Positions 12,770 to 25,223 of a stretch of 64,000 nucleotides of DNA are shown piece after piece (the first letter of the stretch is position 1; each line of letters starts with the position of its first letter). Under the pieces are notes generated by a model. That model ran no database searches and was not told the DNA's origin. It worked only from the letters and a program-made list of their open reading frames with translations. Source of the DNA: Reticulitermes speratus (taxonomy: Eukaryota; Arthropoda; Insecta; Blattodea; Rhinotermitidae); contig JAJKFL010000026.1 in assembly GCA_021186555.1 (NCBI GenBank), positions 62,001 through 126,000 of the forward strand, written 5' to 3'. Both the position numbers and the translations under genes were made by a program.

Positions 12770-15700
12770 ATGGCAGGCACTAAAACATCATTTAACCGCT
12801 GTGATTTGACCAAAAAAATTCACGTCGGAAATACTCAACTTAATTTCATACAGATCAATTTACAACACTCCAGAACAGCTACAGATAATTTAATGCAAGT
12901 AATAAATCTCAAAAGTGCAGACATTGTTATCATTCAGGAACCTTACATTATACATAACAAGGTTGCAGGAATCCCTAGAGATTACACAATATTCACTCAC
13001 GGAGACACAAAAATTAGAGCTGCAATTTTAATTGCGAATAAAAAGATTGATGCGATTTTAATAAGTCAACTGTCTAATGGAGACGCTGCAGTTATAGAAA
13101 TTATCTACGGCAGTCTAAGGTTCTACGTAGCTGGCATGTACCTGGACATTGATATTGATATCAACACTTATCTAGGTAAAATTGACGAAATAACATCTTT
13201 TACAAAAGGAGCAGGTCTGCTGATCGCCATGGATAGTAATGCTAGATCAAAGACGTGGCATGACACAATCACCAATCCCAGAGGAAGGATCATAGAAGAA
13301 TATTTGTGCTCGAAACAGCTCTACATCATGAATGAGGAGAGTGAAAACACAACATTCGAAAGTAAAAACGGGAAGAGCAACATAGACTTAACAATAACTA
13401 ACAGTACATTACTGTCAAGAATCAACCAATGGGAATGTGGTGAAGAGGAAAGCTGCTCGGATCATCGATTTATCACCTACAATATTAAACGAAGACCAGA
13501 TCAAACAACAGAAGTTACATTCCACGGCACAAAATACATCGTTAAGGAGGAAAAATTAGAAGACTTTAGTAAAGTAATAAAAAATAAATTTTTCCAACAA
13601 TTAGCCACTACAACAAATAATTGTAAAACAGAAGAAATAGACGATGAACTGAGTAGACTGGCGCGCGCGGAAGTAGACCCCGAAATAACTGTGAAGCAGT
13701 TTGAAGAAAACCTAAAAACAGCGTGCAAAACATGCTTTAGAGTTTCTAAACCAACAAAGAAAATAAACGATAGAAAATCGTTCCCCTGGTGGACTAGCGA
13801 ACTGACGCTGATGAGGAAAAGGGCAAATGCGCTAAGAAGACGATACCAAAAAACAAAGCACAATCAAGAACTGAGAGAACAGCGAAAAACACAATATATG
13901 GAAGAAAAGAAAAGTTACGAAAAAACAATTAGAAAAGAGAAAATAGAATCATGGAAACAGTACTGCAGCCTCACACCAGCAAACAATCCCTGGAACGCAG
14001 TTTATCGCCTAGCAACCGGGAAAACAAGATGCACCCCGCAATTGACTACTCTGAGGAAACTGGACGGCACAGCCACACTAGATCTCAAAGAGACAATGAA
14101 CTACATGCTAGACCACTTCGTACCTGAAGACACAGAAACTGAGGACACCGAATACCACAAAATCGTCAGAAAGCGAAACAGCAGTTATATAGCAGCACAG
14201 AACGACAGGGAATTCACACAGCGGGAACTAAAAGACATTCTAGAAAGAATGGATCCAAGGAAAACACCCGGAGAAGATGGCATCACAAGTAAGATCTTGC
14301 TTAAAGTATTTGAAAACTTTCCGAAATACATGACGGCCATCTACAATAGCTGTCTAACACGAGGTACCTTTCCTAAGCAATGGAAGAGAGCAACAATAGT
14401 GCCCATAGTGAAACCAGGAAAAGAAAGAAGCTCAGAAGTTACAAAATTTCGCCCGATCAGTTTATTGAACACAGGAGGGAAAGTCTTAGAGAAACTATTA
14501 ATCGATAGAATAACGCACTATGCGTACTCACAACACCTAATGAACGACAACCAATTCGGCTTTACCCCACAAAAAAGCACTACAGACGCCGCAATGACAG
14601 TTAAAGAATATGTAGAAGAAAGCTTAAAGGGCGGTCAGTGTCTAGTGTTGATAAGTCTCGATGTCCAGGGAGCCTTCGACGCGGCCTGGTGGCCAAGCAT
14701 ATTGAAGACCTTGAGGGAATTCAATTGCCCAGGTAATTTGTATAATCTCGCAAGGAACTACTTCAGTCAGAGGTCTGCAGTCCTAACAGTTAACAACATT
14801 AAAATTGAGAAGAGTGCAAGCAAGGGTTGCCCCCAAGGATCCTGCTGCGGACCGGGATTTTGGAATTTACAATATAATTCTCTACTTAACTTAAAATACA
14901 CAAGGCACACAAAAATTGTCGCGTTCGCCGACGATTTACTAGTAATAACGAAGGGTAGAAGCACCCTAGAGGCGGAAAATTACGCTAATGTTGAACTTAA
15001 GAAGATTGAAGCCTGGGCCAAGGACAACAAAATTAGGTTCAACGAACAAAAAACGAAAGCCCTGCTGATAACTCGAAAGAAACACAAAGATGGAAAAAAC
15101 ATAAATATTTTTCTTAATAACAAGATAATTGAGCAAACGGAAAGAATTAAGTATTTAGGAATAATTATCGACAAGAACTTCAACTTTAACGACCACATCC
15201 AATATGTTACAGAGAGATCCACTAAATTAGTACATGCTTTATCTAGATCAGCGAAACTTGACTGGGGACTTAAACATCAAGCCCTAAGGACAATATACAA
15301 AGGAGCAATCCTACCACTGCTATCCTACGCAGCACCGGTGTGGATAGAAGCACTAAACAGGAAATACAACTGTACGAAGTACATACGAGTGCAAAGATTA
15401 ATAAATATCAAAATAGCCAAAGCATTCCGTACCACATCCACTGAAGCGCTCTGTATCTTGACAGGCCTGACACCTATTGTATTCAAACTACAGGAGATAG
15501 CCAAGGAGTACAAAATAGTAAAACAAAACTTAGAATGGAAAATAGACACCCCACTGGAGTACAAGAAATGGCCCCATCCAGCGGACATTCCAACAATACA
15601 GGAGGCCAACCCATGCGAGAATTATACGGTTGAAGCATATACGGACGGAAGCAGAACGATCAAGGGGTAGGCTCAGGAATAGCAATCTTCGTCAGCAACG

Positions 15701-16482
15701 AACTGGTACATCAACTACAGTATAAATTAGACAAGCGGTGTTCCAACAATCAGGCGGAGCAGCTAGCAATCCTGAAGGCACTTGAAAAAATTGAGAGCAT
15801 GGAACTAACGACAGGCAGCCAAAAAAAAGCAGCGATATACACAGACAGTAAAGTCACACTAGATTCACTACATAATGCTAAAAATCATAACCACATAATA
15901 GAAGCAATTAGAGAGAAATTAAGATTAGTAAGACTGCAAAAGTGGACAATAGAAATAGGATGGGTTAAAGCTCACATAGGGATACAAGGGAACGAAATTG
16001 CAGACCAACTTGCAAAAATGGCAACCACAAATGAAGAGCCAGAGTGTTACAATATGATCCCAAAAAGTGCCGTCCGGAAAAAGTTAAGAGCAGAAAGCAT
16101 AGACAAATGGGAAAATGAGTGGCAAAACACCACGAAAGGAGAAGAGACAAAAAGATATTTTCCTACAGTCGCACAAAGACTTCAGCAAAGGATACCGCTG
16201 ACATCAAAACTCACTACAATGCTAACAGGACACGGAAGATTGAAGGCATACTACCATCGATTCCATATTATCGATGATCCTACCTGTCCCTGCAAAGGAG
16301 GAGAGCAAACAGTAGATCACATCTTATATGAATGTAAGAAACTGAACGACGAGAGAAAGAAATTAAGAGGAAACATAATTAGAAAAGGAGGAACATGGCC
16401 AGGAAATAAATTGCAATTAGTAGGAAAGTTTATCAAAGATTATTGTAAATTTATTAATTCTATTGATTTAGAGAATTTTTAA
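12770..16482 (+). CDS. Retrotransposon ORF2: endonuclease, reverse transcriptase, RNase H; one frameshift
   Basis: ORF2 starts at ATG 12770, one base after the ORF1 TAA. An APE-type endonuclease occupies roughly residues 20-240 (IQINLQH, IIQEPY, SDH near 229). The reverse transcriptase follows: QFGFTPQKSTTDAA near 595, the catalytic Asp in LISLDVQGAFDAAWW near 630, and FADD near 718-721. RNase H begins with YTDGS near residue 958, then the frame stops at 15668-15670. The -1 frame continues with NNQAEQLAI, YTDSK and HIGIQGNEIADQLAK, so all four RNase H acidic residues exist across the break. A C-terminal zinc finger (CPCKGGEQTVDHILYEC) follows, ending at 16482. The break lies at a GGGG run (15664-15667) and equals one missing G. 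As written, RNase H is lost from the main product. Confidence 0.9.
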
Positions 16483-16654
16483 GGTAAATATATGAATGTA
16501 CAATACTTAGACACTGCAGTTTGTAACAAGATAGACAGCATAATAATTGTAATCAACAGCACAATTTAAAAGTAAACCAAAACATGTAGTATTACTTACT
16601 GTAATGGAACATGTTGATTGATAAATAAATAAATAAAAAAAAAAAAAAAAAAAA
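16483..16654 (+). other. 3' UTR and poly(A) tail of the R1-like element
   Basis: About 140 nt of AT-rich sequence follows the ORF2 stop and ends in gataaataaataaataaa and then about 20 A residues. The A tract marks the 3' end used for target-primed reverse transcription. Confidence 0.85.
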
Positions 16655-16680
16655 ATACATACACACGTACTTATACATAC

Positions 16681-16711
<31 letters not shown>

Positions 16712-17823
16712 TCTTCCTCTCGTCGATACATACACACGTACTTATACATACAAGTACACACACACACACACACACATCCATCCTCTCGTCCATACATACA
16801 CACGTACTTATACATACAAGTACACACACACACACACACATCCATCCTCTCGTCGATACATACACACGTACTTATACATACAAGTACACACACACACACA
16901 CACACATCCATCCTCTCGTCCATACATACACACGTACTTATACATACAAGTAACACACACACACACACACACACATCCATCCTCTCGTCGATACATACAC
17001 ACGTACTTATACATACAAGTACACACACACACACACACACACATCCATCCTCTCGTCGATACATACACACGTACTTATATATACAAGTACACACACACAC
17101 ACACACACACACATCCATCCTCTCGTCGATACATACACACGTACTATATATAACAAGTACACACACACACACACACACATCTTCCTCTCGTCGATACATA
17201 CACACGTACTTATACATACAAGTACACACACACACACACATCCATCCTCTCGTCGATACATACACACGTACTTATATATACAAGTACACACACACACACA
17301 CACATCCTCCTCTCGTCCATACATACACACGTACTTATATATACAAGAACACACACACACACACACACACACACATCTTCCTCTCGTCGATACATACACA
17401 CGTACTTATATATACAAGTACACAAACACACACACACACACACACACACATCTTCCTCTCGTCGATACATACACACGTACTTATATATACAAGTACACAC
17501 ACACACACACACACATCCATCCTCTCGTCGATACATACACACGTACTTATACATACAAGTACACACACACACACACACATCCATCCTCTCGTCGATACAT
17601 ACACACGTACTTATACATACAAGTACACACACACACACACACACACATCCATCCTCTCGTCGATACATACACACGTACTTATATATACAAGTACACACAC
17701 ACACACACACACACACATCCATCCTCTCGTCGATACATACACAGGTACTTATATATACAAGTACACACAACACACACACACATCCATCCTCTCGTCGATA
17801 CATACACACGTATTTATACATAC

Positions 17824-17854
<31 letters not shown>

Positions 17855-17957
17855 TCCATCCTCTCGTCGATACATACACACGTACTTATACATACAAGTA
17901 CACACACACACACACACATCCATCCTCTCGTCGATACATGCACACGTACTTATACAT

Positions 17958-17988
<31 letters not shown>

Positions 17989-20240
17989 TCCTCCTCTCGT
18001 CCATACATACACACGTACTTATACATACAAGTACACACACACACACACACATCACATCCTCCTCTCGTCGATACATACACACGTACTTATATTACAAGTA
18101 CATACACCACACACACTACACACTACATACACATCCATCCTCTCGTCGATACATACACACGTACTTATATATACAAGTACACACACACACACACATCCAT
18201 TCCTCTCGTCGATACATAACACACGTACTTATATATACAAGTCACACACTACACACACACACCATCCTCATTCCCTCGTCGATATCATACACACGTACTT
18301 TATATACAAGTACTACACACACACACACACACAAACCATCCTCTCGTCGATACATACACACGTACTTATATACAAGTACACACACACACACATCATCCTC
18401 TCGTCGATACATACACACGTACTTATATTACAAGTACACCACACACATCCATCCTCTCGTCGATACATACACACGTACTTATAATACAAGTAACACTACA
18501 CACACACATCATCCTCTCGTCGATACATACACACGTACTTATATATACAAGTACACACACCACCCACACACAACTACCCATCCATCCTCTCGTCGATACA
18601 TACACACGTACTTATATTACAAGTACACACACACACACATCCATTCCTCTCGTCGATACATACACACGTACTTATATATACAAGTACACACACACCACAC
18701 ATCCTTCCTCTGTCGATACATACACACGTACTTATATATTACAAGTACACACACACACACACACACATCATCCTCTCGTCGATACATCACAACGTACTTA
18801 TATATACAAGTACACACACATCACACACACACATCCATCCTTCGTCGATACATCACACGTACTTATTATATACAAGTAAACACACACCACACACATCTCC
18901 TCTCGTCGATACATACACACGTACTTATATATACAAGTACACACACACACCACACATCCATCCTCTCGTCGATACATACACACGTACTTATATATACAAG
19001 TACACACACACACACACACACACATCCTCTCTCGTCGATACATTACACACGTACTTATATATACAAGTACAACACACACACACACACTCCTCTCGTCGAT
19101 ACATTACACACGTACTTATATTATACAGTACACACACACACACATCTCCTCTCGTCGATACATACACACGTACTTATTAATACAAGTACACACACACACA
19201 CACATCCATCTCTCGTCGATACATACACACGTACTTATATATACAAGTCACACACACACACACACACATCCTCCTCTCGTCGATACATACACACGTACTT
19301 ATATATACAAGTACAACACACACACACACACATCTTCCTCTCGTCGATACATTACACACGTATTATATATTAATTACAAGTACACACACACCAACACATC
19401 CTCCTCTCGTCGATACATACACACGTACTTATATTATACAAGTACACACACACACAATCACATCCATCCTCTCGTCGATACATTACACGTATTTTCATTA
19501 CTAGTACACAACACACACTACAACTCTTCCTCTCGTCGATACATACACACGTACTTATATATACAATTACACACAACACACACACATCCATCCTCTCGTC
19601 GATACATACACACGTACTTATACATACAAGTACACACACACACACACACAATCTCTCTCGTCGATACATACACACGTACTTATTACATACAAGTATCACA
19701 CACACCCCATCATCCATCCTCTCGTCGATACATACACACGTACTTATTACATTACAAGTACACACACACACACACACATCCATCCTCTTTGTCGATACAT
19801 ACACACGTACTTATATATACAAGTACACACACACACTACACACACATCTCCTCTCGTCATACACTACACACGTTACTTTATATCATTACACACACATACA
19901 CATACACACATACCCTCACATCCTCTTGTCGATACATACACACGTACTTATATATACAAGTTCACACACCACAACACACACATCCTCCTCTCGTCGATAC
20001 ATACACACGTATTTATATATACAAGTACACACAACACACACACACATCCTCCTCTTGTCGATACATACACACGTACTTATATATACAAGTACACACACAC
20101 ACACACACACATCCTCCTCTTGTCGATACATACACACGTACTTATACATACAAGTACACACACACACATATCCACCTCACATACACACGTACTTATATAT
20201 ACAAGCACACACACATCCACATCTCGTCGATACATACTCA
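16655..20240 (+). repeat. ~64-bp compound satellite, block 2
   Basis: Continuation of the 7266-11679 array, in the same orientation and phase once the retrotransposon is removed. From 16668 to about 18080 the units are uniform. From about 18090 onward single-base losses and gains break the (CA)n runs and the cgtcgatacat block. The array decays into unique sequence near 20240. Confidence 0.95.
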
Positions 20241-21894
20241 GTCTATAGCTGATGTCGTCCCTCCAGATGACAGAGAGCGAAGAAGGACCATCTGCACAGC
20301 CCAGGCTTGCCCACTACTTGACCACATGCTTGACGAACTGGACAAGCAATTTCTCAGTGAGGCTCACATACACTGTTAACAAGTAGTATTAAATCCTCAA
20401 TTACCATCCACCTATCAATGCATGGATCAATTTGTTCTCTGCACAACACACCTCATTACCATTGCAACTTATGTTCATCCACAGAAAGTAAATAAATATT
20501 TGACATCAACATCAGCTCTCAATCCCCAAACATGACACACACCTTTACTATATGGACTCCCTGCAATGCAGTGATTGCGGCTGTTGGGAAGCCTCCTCGT
20601 CTGCCGTCAATCACCTCTACATATACGGTGTACTGGGAGAGGGGCCTCCCAGGATGCATTTTGCTGAATCTGAAATTGATGACACACAATATCACTTACA
20701 ACAGCACCTTCTTCTATGATGCCACGCCAACACTATCAACTAAACATACCCATGAGAACAAGCACTACTCATGCTGTGTATGAAGAAGACAAACACTATG
20801 CACCTGCATAGACAGGTACCTACACTCTGGAAGAATGTGCCACCTCCATCTTCAGGGCAGAAAAATGATGGTAGCACTATATCCCTCCACAACACACTCA
20901 CACCTATCCACCAGCACATATGGCATACATTGCTGAGTATTGTAGTCTTCATAGCATTACTGCAAGTACTTCCAATCTCCCTTACAGGGAGTATATTACA
21001 CAACAGGAGGCAACTTAAAGGTTATCAGTTACTTGAAAAAGTGACACTTAAGCACGTTTTTAAGCCAAATAAAAAATGTAAGGTGAAGGTGCAGCATAAA
21101 ACGCGAGTTCGCCTCAGATCAATAAACCACAGCCAGACTGACCTACTGTAATCAACAAGTGGTTCTGTGGAGTGAGAAAGTCACCTGAAATGTCACTGTG
21201 CAAGTAGGAGGGAGCCAAATTCATATTCCACTGTGCGATTTCAAAACATCTCTCAGTTATTGTACACAAAGTACAATCCCAAAATCACATGCCACTCATC
21301 ACGCTGCCTGACAAACAGTACTACGTGACAAGAAAACACTAACCTCAAACTATAGACATAATAATCGAGCGTTATCAAAGAGACAGTCATACGTGGACTT
21401 ACGCCCTATGCTATAATGTGAACACTTTATTTCTTTTTCTTTCTTTCTTTCTCTCTCTCTCTCGCAAGACAACACACATAATCTGCAGTCCTGTATATGC
21501 TTCGGGATTCCCAATGCAATCTTTGAGAATCCTGAAGTAACAAGCGAAACTTCACTCGTACCTGCATAATACGAAGTCCACATTATTGCCCAGCCATTAG
21601 TATGATTACAGACAACACACGCCAAATTCCGAAAACCACACAATCCTTCCACCTGATACTCCAAATCGCATTCAAAATAGCTATGAAAGCGGGACATTTA
21701 GGCAGAGGTTACAGAACGGATGACGTATACTCCACTGATTGTGATCCTGTGGCAATGTGACGTGATGCTGTTGTGTCATCTTATCCATTACATCTATGCA
21801 GTTGCAGTCACAGATTAATTACGTTGCGGTAGCTCAATATGAGTATGTAGTGGCACAGAGTGGAAGGATATTCAATTCACAACTGCCTTATGTA
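20241..21894. other. Unassigned sequence
   Basis: No gene recognised. The longest frame (20771-21151, 126 codons) resembles no family I know and has no supporting context. A (tttc)n/(tc)n microsatellite sits at about 21426-21465. Confidence 0.5.
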
Positions 21895-22429
21895 AGGGAA
21901 AGTGGTGTAGCTTGGGTCCATGGATTTTGGGGTCATTTTTAATTTTAGTCATTAGCCATCTATAAGCAAATATAAAAAGTACTCCTACCTACTTCAAGAT
22001 TTCTCCACCACGACCAGTGTTTGTTAGACCCTCTGGTATGAGGTTGTTTACTGTTCAGAACGTTTTGAAAATTTTGGATATGTAAAGTATTTTTAAAGAA
22101 GATTGTTACACAGTTTTATGTTCCAGTGGTTTTATTTGTTGTATGACTTAAGTCACACGTAAGAACTTTTTATGTCCTTTCATTTTATGTCAACAGTTTC
22201 CCTATTAATCTAACTTAACCATTAAATTTGCGTTCATATTCCTTTTTAGTCTGTTGTTGTACCTTGGGTCATGGGCCAAGATACAGCATGGTGTGTATGT
22301 TCAGTACATGCAGCATAAAAAATTGTTTATTTTCTACGAGAATGCAATGAAGCAAGTCGGGTAAAACAAGCCAAAGGCAGATTCAGTAATCATAAGATGA
22401 ACCATAAAAGATGTAATTAGTAACGAAAC

Positions 22430-23478
22430 AAAAGTGAGGACGGCGGCACGTAATTTTGGAATTTAAAAAGCCCCACTAAACCGTCATTTGTTGAAGTCTG
22501 AAGAACATGCAAGCTCTACTGATTTTGACTATGCAGCCAGAAATGATGTTAAGACAATTTTCACCGTCACACATGAACTTGAATTGGTTGAGTATCGTAA
22601 ACAAGCTGCAAAATTACATTATGGTGTCACAAAGAAGGAAGCTCTGGAACTTGCCTTTCAATGTAGTGAAGAAAATTAAGTTATGCCAGAGTTGGGTAAA
22701 CAATGAATGTGATGGTAATATGTGGCTCAGGGAACTGGGGAAACGTCATGAGCACTTTTGTTGGAGAAAACCTGAAGCTACTAGTCTCAATCGATCTGCA
22801 AGTTTTAACTGTGAAAGTCTGAAAGCATTTTTTGAACATTTAAAGGAACTTATGTCAAGAGAGTTTCAGAGCCAATGAAATCTGTAATTTAGATTAGACG
22901 GTAATTCAACTGTTCATCAGATCTGCGTTCTTCTGGGATATTACGCGGCGTCGTGTGGTAATTGTTTACCGACATTTCGGGACGTATCTGCCCCATCTTC
23001 CAATGGTCAGAAGCCGTTTATCGCTTTGCAGAGAAGACCCAGTTATCTGGTTTCTAGACAGTCATGAGCCCCACTGGTCAATCCCAGCCTCAAGGTGGCA
23101 TTGTCTTGCTTACACCGCTGCCCCACACAGCACATAAGCTACATCTGTTGGATTGCACCGTCTTTTGTCCATAGAAAAATATTACAATGCTTGTCTTAAT
23201 GATTGGATGCTGTCCAGCCCTGGCAAACCTGCAACCATTTACAGCGCTGTAGGCATTATTGCAAAATCTTTCAGCAAGGCATTTACCAATCACAACACTG
23301 AAAAGGGGTTTCATATGACAGGAATTTATCCCCTAGGTGAAAATATTTTTTAAAGAAGATGAATTCTTATGCTCCTATGTCACTGACAGACCTTAGTCCA
23401 GTAACAGAACCAGCCAATGCACCTTCAAGCTCCAAGGCCAACAATGAAGAAGGAACATCATGTGGTATTATAGGGAGC
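22430..23478 (+). pseudogene. pogo-like (CENP-B/Tigger family) transposase relic, 5' and central part
   Basis: Frames shift repeatedly, but the order of conserved blocks is right for a pogo transposase. A psq-type helix-turn-helix (VRTAARNFGI) is at about 22436. A CENP-B-type DNA-binding block (KKEALELAF; then RKPEATSLNRSASFN and FFEHLKEL) runs from 22620 to 22850. A DDE-region block (DPVIWFLDSHEPH) is near 23040. C-terminal blocks (KYYNACLNDWMLSSPGKP, FHMTGIYPLGENIF) run from 23175 to 23350. Several stops and indels make it nonfunctional. The coding remnant continues beyond the Merlin insertion at 25113. Confidence 0.8.
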
Positions 23479-23488
23479 ATGAAAAGGG

Positions 23489-23738
23489 TGCTACTTTAGC
23501 GTGCGGTCTACCTGAACTTTGCTACTTTAGCGTGCGGTCTACCTGAACTTTGCTACTTTAGCGTGCGGTCTACCTGAACTTTGCTACTTTAGCGTGCGGT
23601 CTACCTGAACTTTGCTACTTTAGCGTGCGATCTACCTGAACTTTGCTACTTTAGCGTGCGGTCTACCTGAACTTTGCTACTTTAGCGTGCGGTCTACCTG
23701 AACTTTTACACTGTAGCATGCGGTCTAACAGTGCATTT
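23489..23738 (+). repeat. Tandem amplification of the Merlin left terminal repeat (31 bp x 7, plus one diverged copy)
   Basis: Seven near-identical 31-bp units, each containing ctactttagcgtgcggtc followed by tacctgaactt, run from 23489 to about 23705. A diverged eighth unit (acactgtagcatgcggtct) follows. The right end has a single terminal copy plus a sub-terminal segment that, in reverse complement, matches the diverged eighth unit. So the ancestral terminal repeat was longer, and only its outer 31 bp multiplied at the left end. Confidence 0.9.
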
Positions 23739-23847
23739 ATCATAAAAAACAATGAAGAATGGTGCTTCATATTTAATTTTATGACATACGACATACATAT
23801 GTAATCTTAGTAACACATGAATAGAAAATGATGTACTTTTCAATCCT

Positions 23848-24885
23848 TTAAAGATATACACGCCGCGTGTCATTCAGAAATGCCAAAAACAAATCTTCTG
23901 CATCCTTTCTTAGCAATTTCCAGCAAATGTGATCAAGGTGTGATTGAAACAGCTCATTAGGAACGCCTCTCATTTTCTTCAAAATGCGTATTTTGGCATC
24001 CAACCATGACCGTTCAATCGCTTGCGTGTTTATTCCTGTCACTGGATCCACATAATTTCGTTGATGGTTCACCGTCAAATGGCTGTAACCGATGGCATTT
24101 AGATTTCCATATGCAGGCCATTCGTCGGAATGAATCACTGAACCTGTTTCGCATTCCCGCTGAATGATTTGTATAAGTGTGTTTCTGTCACGCCGTTGCA
24201 CATAAAAATATCGACAATCAGAGCCTTGCTTCAGACCAAAAACCCAAGGCCCATCAATTCTACGTCCATGGTTCCTGTTGTTTTGTACATCTGCATCACT
24301 ATCTTCAGAAAGAGAAGGGTTATCGCCATTTCGCATTCTTCCACGATTATATTTACGTCGACCAGCAAATCTTGCCTCATCAATTTGGAAGGGGTTAACG
24401 TCTGTGCCAACCATCTTACCTCGTGCACGATGAGAAACGATGGCTCCACACACCTCTCGGCACATATTAAACCAGTCAGTTACAGTATTACTAGACTTTC
24501 CTGTAAGAGTCACTGTTGTGTCCATGGGTATTTCCATTATAAAAAAGAACACCAGTTCTAAAATTTCGCACAAACTCAGGTTGCAGTGTAATTTGTTGTT
24601 TATATCCGTATAATGGAAAAATGCGTTTCCATTTCGAACAGAACGTGAAGTTTGGCACCCTTTACGACCACATCGAAGTACATGTCTGTATTCCCCACCT
24701 CTGTCACGTTTTCTTGTTTCTTGCATATCACTGCCACATCAATGACAGGGCTCTGCTTTTTGTGGTGCATCGAGAAGATTGTTTGCACGTAAAAATGTAA
24801 GTGCGTTCTCTTCTGTGCAGATGATATTTTTATAGAAATCTTTTAACAACATTATAGAGGGTAAAATCCGTTATACTGATATTAT
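23848..24885 (-). pseudogene. Merlin transposase (IS1595/ISXO2 DDE family) with one stop and one frameshift
   Basis: The main open part runs 24726 to 23848 (292 codons). It carries an IDEARFAGRRKYNRGR block (first catalytic Asp), HSDEWPAY (second Asp) and AIERSWLDAK (Glu), the DDE triad of this family, which cuts and pastes the element. Upstream in the same frame lie the first half of a zinc ribbon (PCH, stop, CGS) and residues beginning ICTEENALTFLRANNLL. A TGA at 24741-24739 separates the two, between the zinc-ribbon cysteines; the second cysteine pair (CGRKGC) is downstream. Near 24840 a one-base shift separates this from an N-terminal ITDFTLYNVVK segment. The DDE domain itself is uninterrupted, so decay is recent. 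Confidence 0.88.
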
Positions 24886-25112
24886 CGACTGGAACTTCTT
24901 TCTGGTTCTTGTGCGAGACAGAATGCACGGCGTACTGGACTTTGTGTCCGGGGCCAGGCAGGTGCCCCTCGTTTTCCTTAGAAGCAAAAAATCTTGTCGC
25001 CCACGTAACGTGTTTGCGGTATATGTCCTGGTGAACCGCATGCCATAGTGTAAATGTCCAGGTAGACCGCAGATTACCGGTAGACCGCACGCTAAAGTAG
25101 TACCATGAAAAG

Positions 25113-25222
25113 TATCCCCTGAAATAATAAGACCATTCCCTAAAGCTGGACCAAGAAAAACTGGGAGAAGAAAGCTTGGAAAAGCAGGATCCTAACAGAT
25201 ACACCATTGAAGACTGAAATTG
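25113..25222 (+). pseudogene. pogo transposase relic, C-terminal part beyond the Merlin insertion
   Basis: Translation from about 25119 gives EIIRPFPKAGPRKTGRRKLG and then, after a one-base shift, TDTP. This is the familiar C-terminal segment of pogo/Tigger transposases. It continues the relic at 22430-23478 and shows that the Merlin element landed inside it. Confidence 0.75.
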
Positions 25223-25223
25223 T

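Larger units (their letters stand above)
11680..16654 (+). mobile_element. R1-clade-like non-LTR retrotransposon inserted in the satellite
   Basis: The element begins at 11680, only 16 nt before the ORF1 ATG, and ends in a (taaa)n/poly(A) tail at about 16620-16654. It is bracketed by a 13-bp target duplication, atacatacacacg, at 11667-11679 and 16655-16667. Removing the element and one duplicate restores a canonical satellite unit across the junction. It encodes ORF1 (Gag-like, zinc knuckles) and ORF2 (endonuclease, RT, RNase H, C-terminal zinc finger). The motif GCPQGSCCGPGFWN and the domain order point to the R1 clade. The very short leader suggests a slight 5' truncation or a naturally short 5' UTR. 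Confidence 0.92.
23487..25104 (-). mobile_element. Merlin (IS1016-like) DNA transposon with 8-bp target duplication
   Basis: A 22-bp terminal inverted repeat is perfect between 23491-23512 and 25079-25100, and with one mismatch it extends outward to the terminal GG...CC. The 8-mer atgaaaag flanks the element at 23479-23486 and 25105-25112. Merlin elements make 8-9 bp duplications and encode an IS1595/ISXO2-type transposase, which is present on the minus strand. The element sits inside the pogo relic, whose coding blocks resume right after it. The left terminal repeat has been amplified in tandem (separate entry). Confidence 0.9.
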
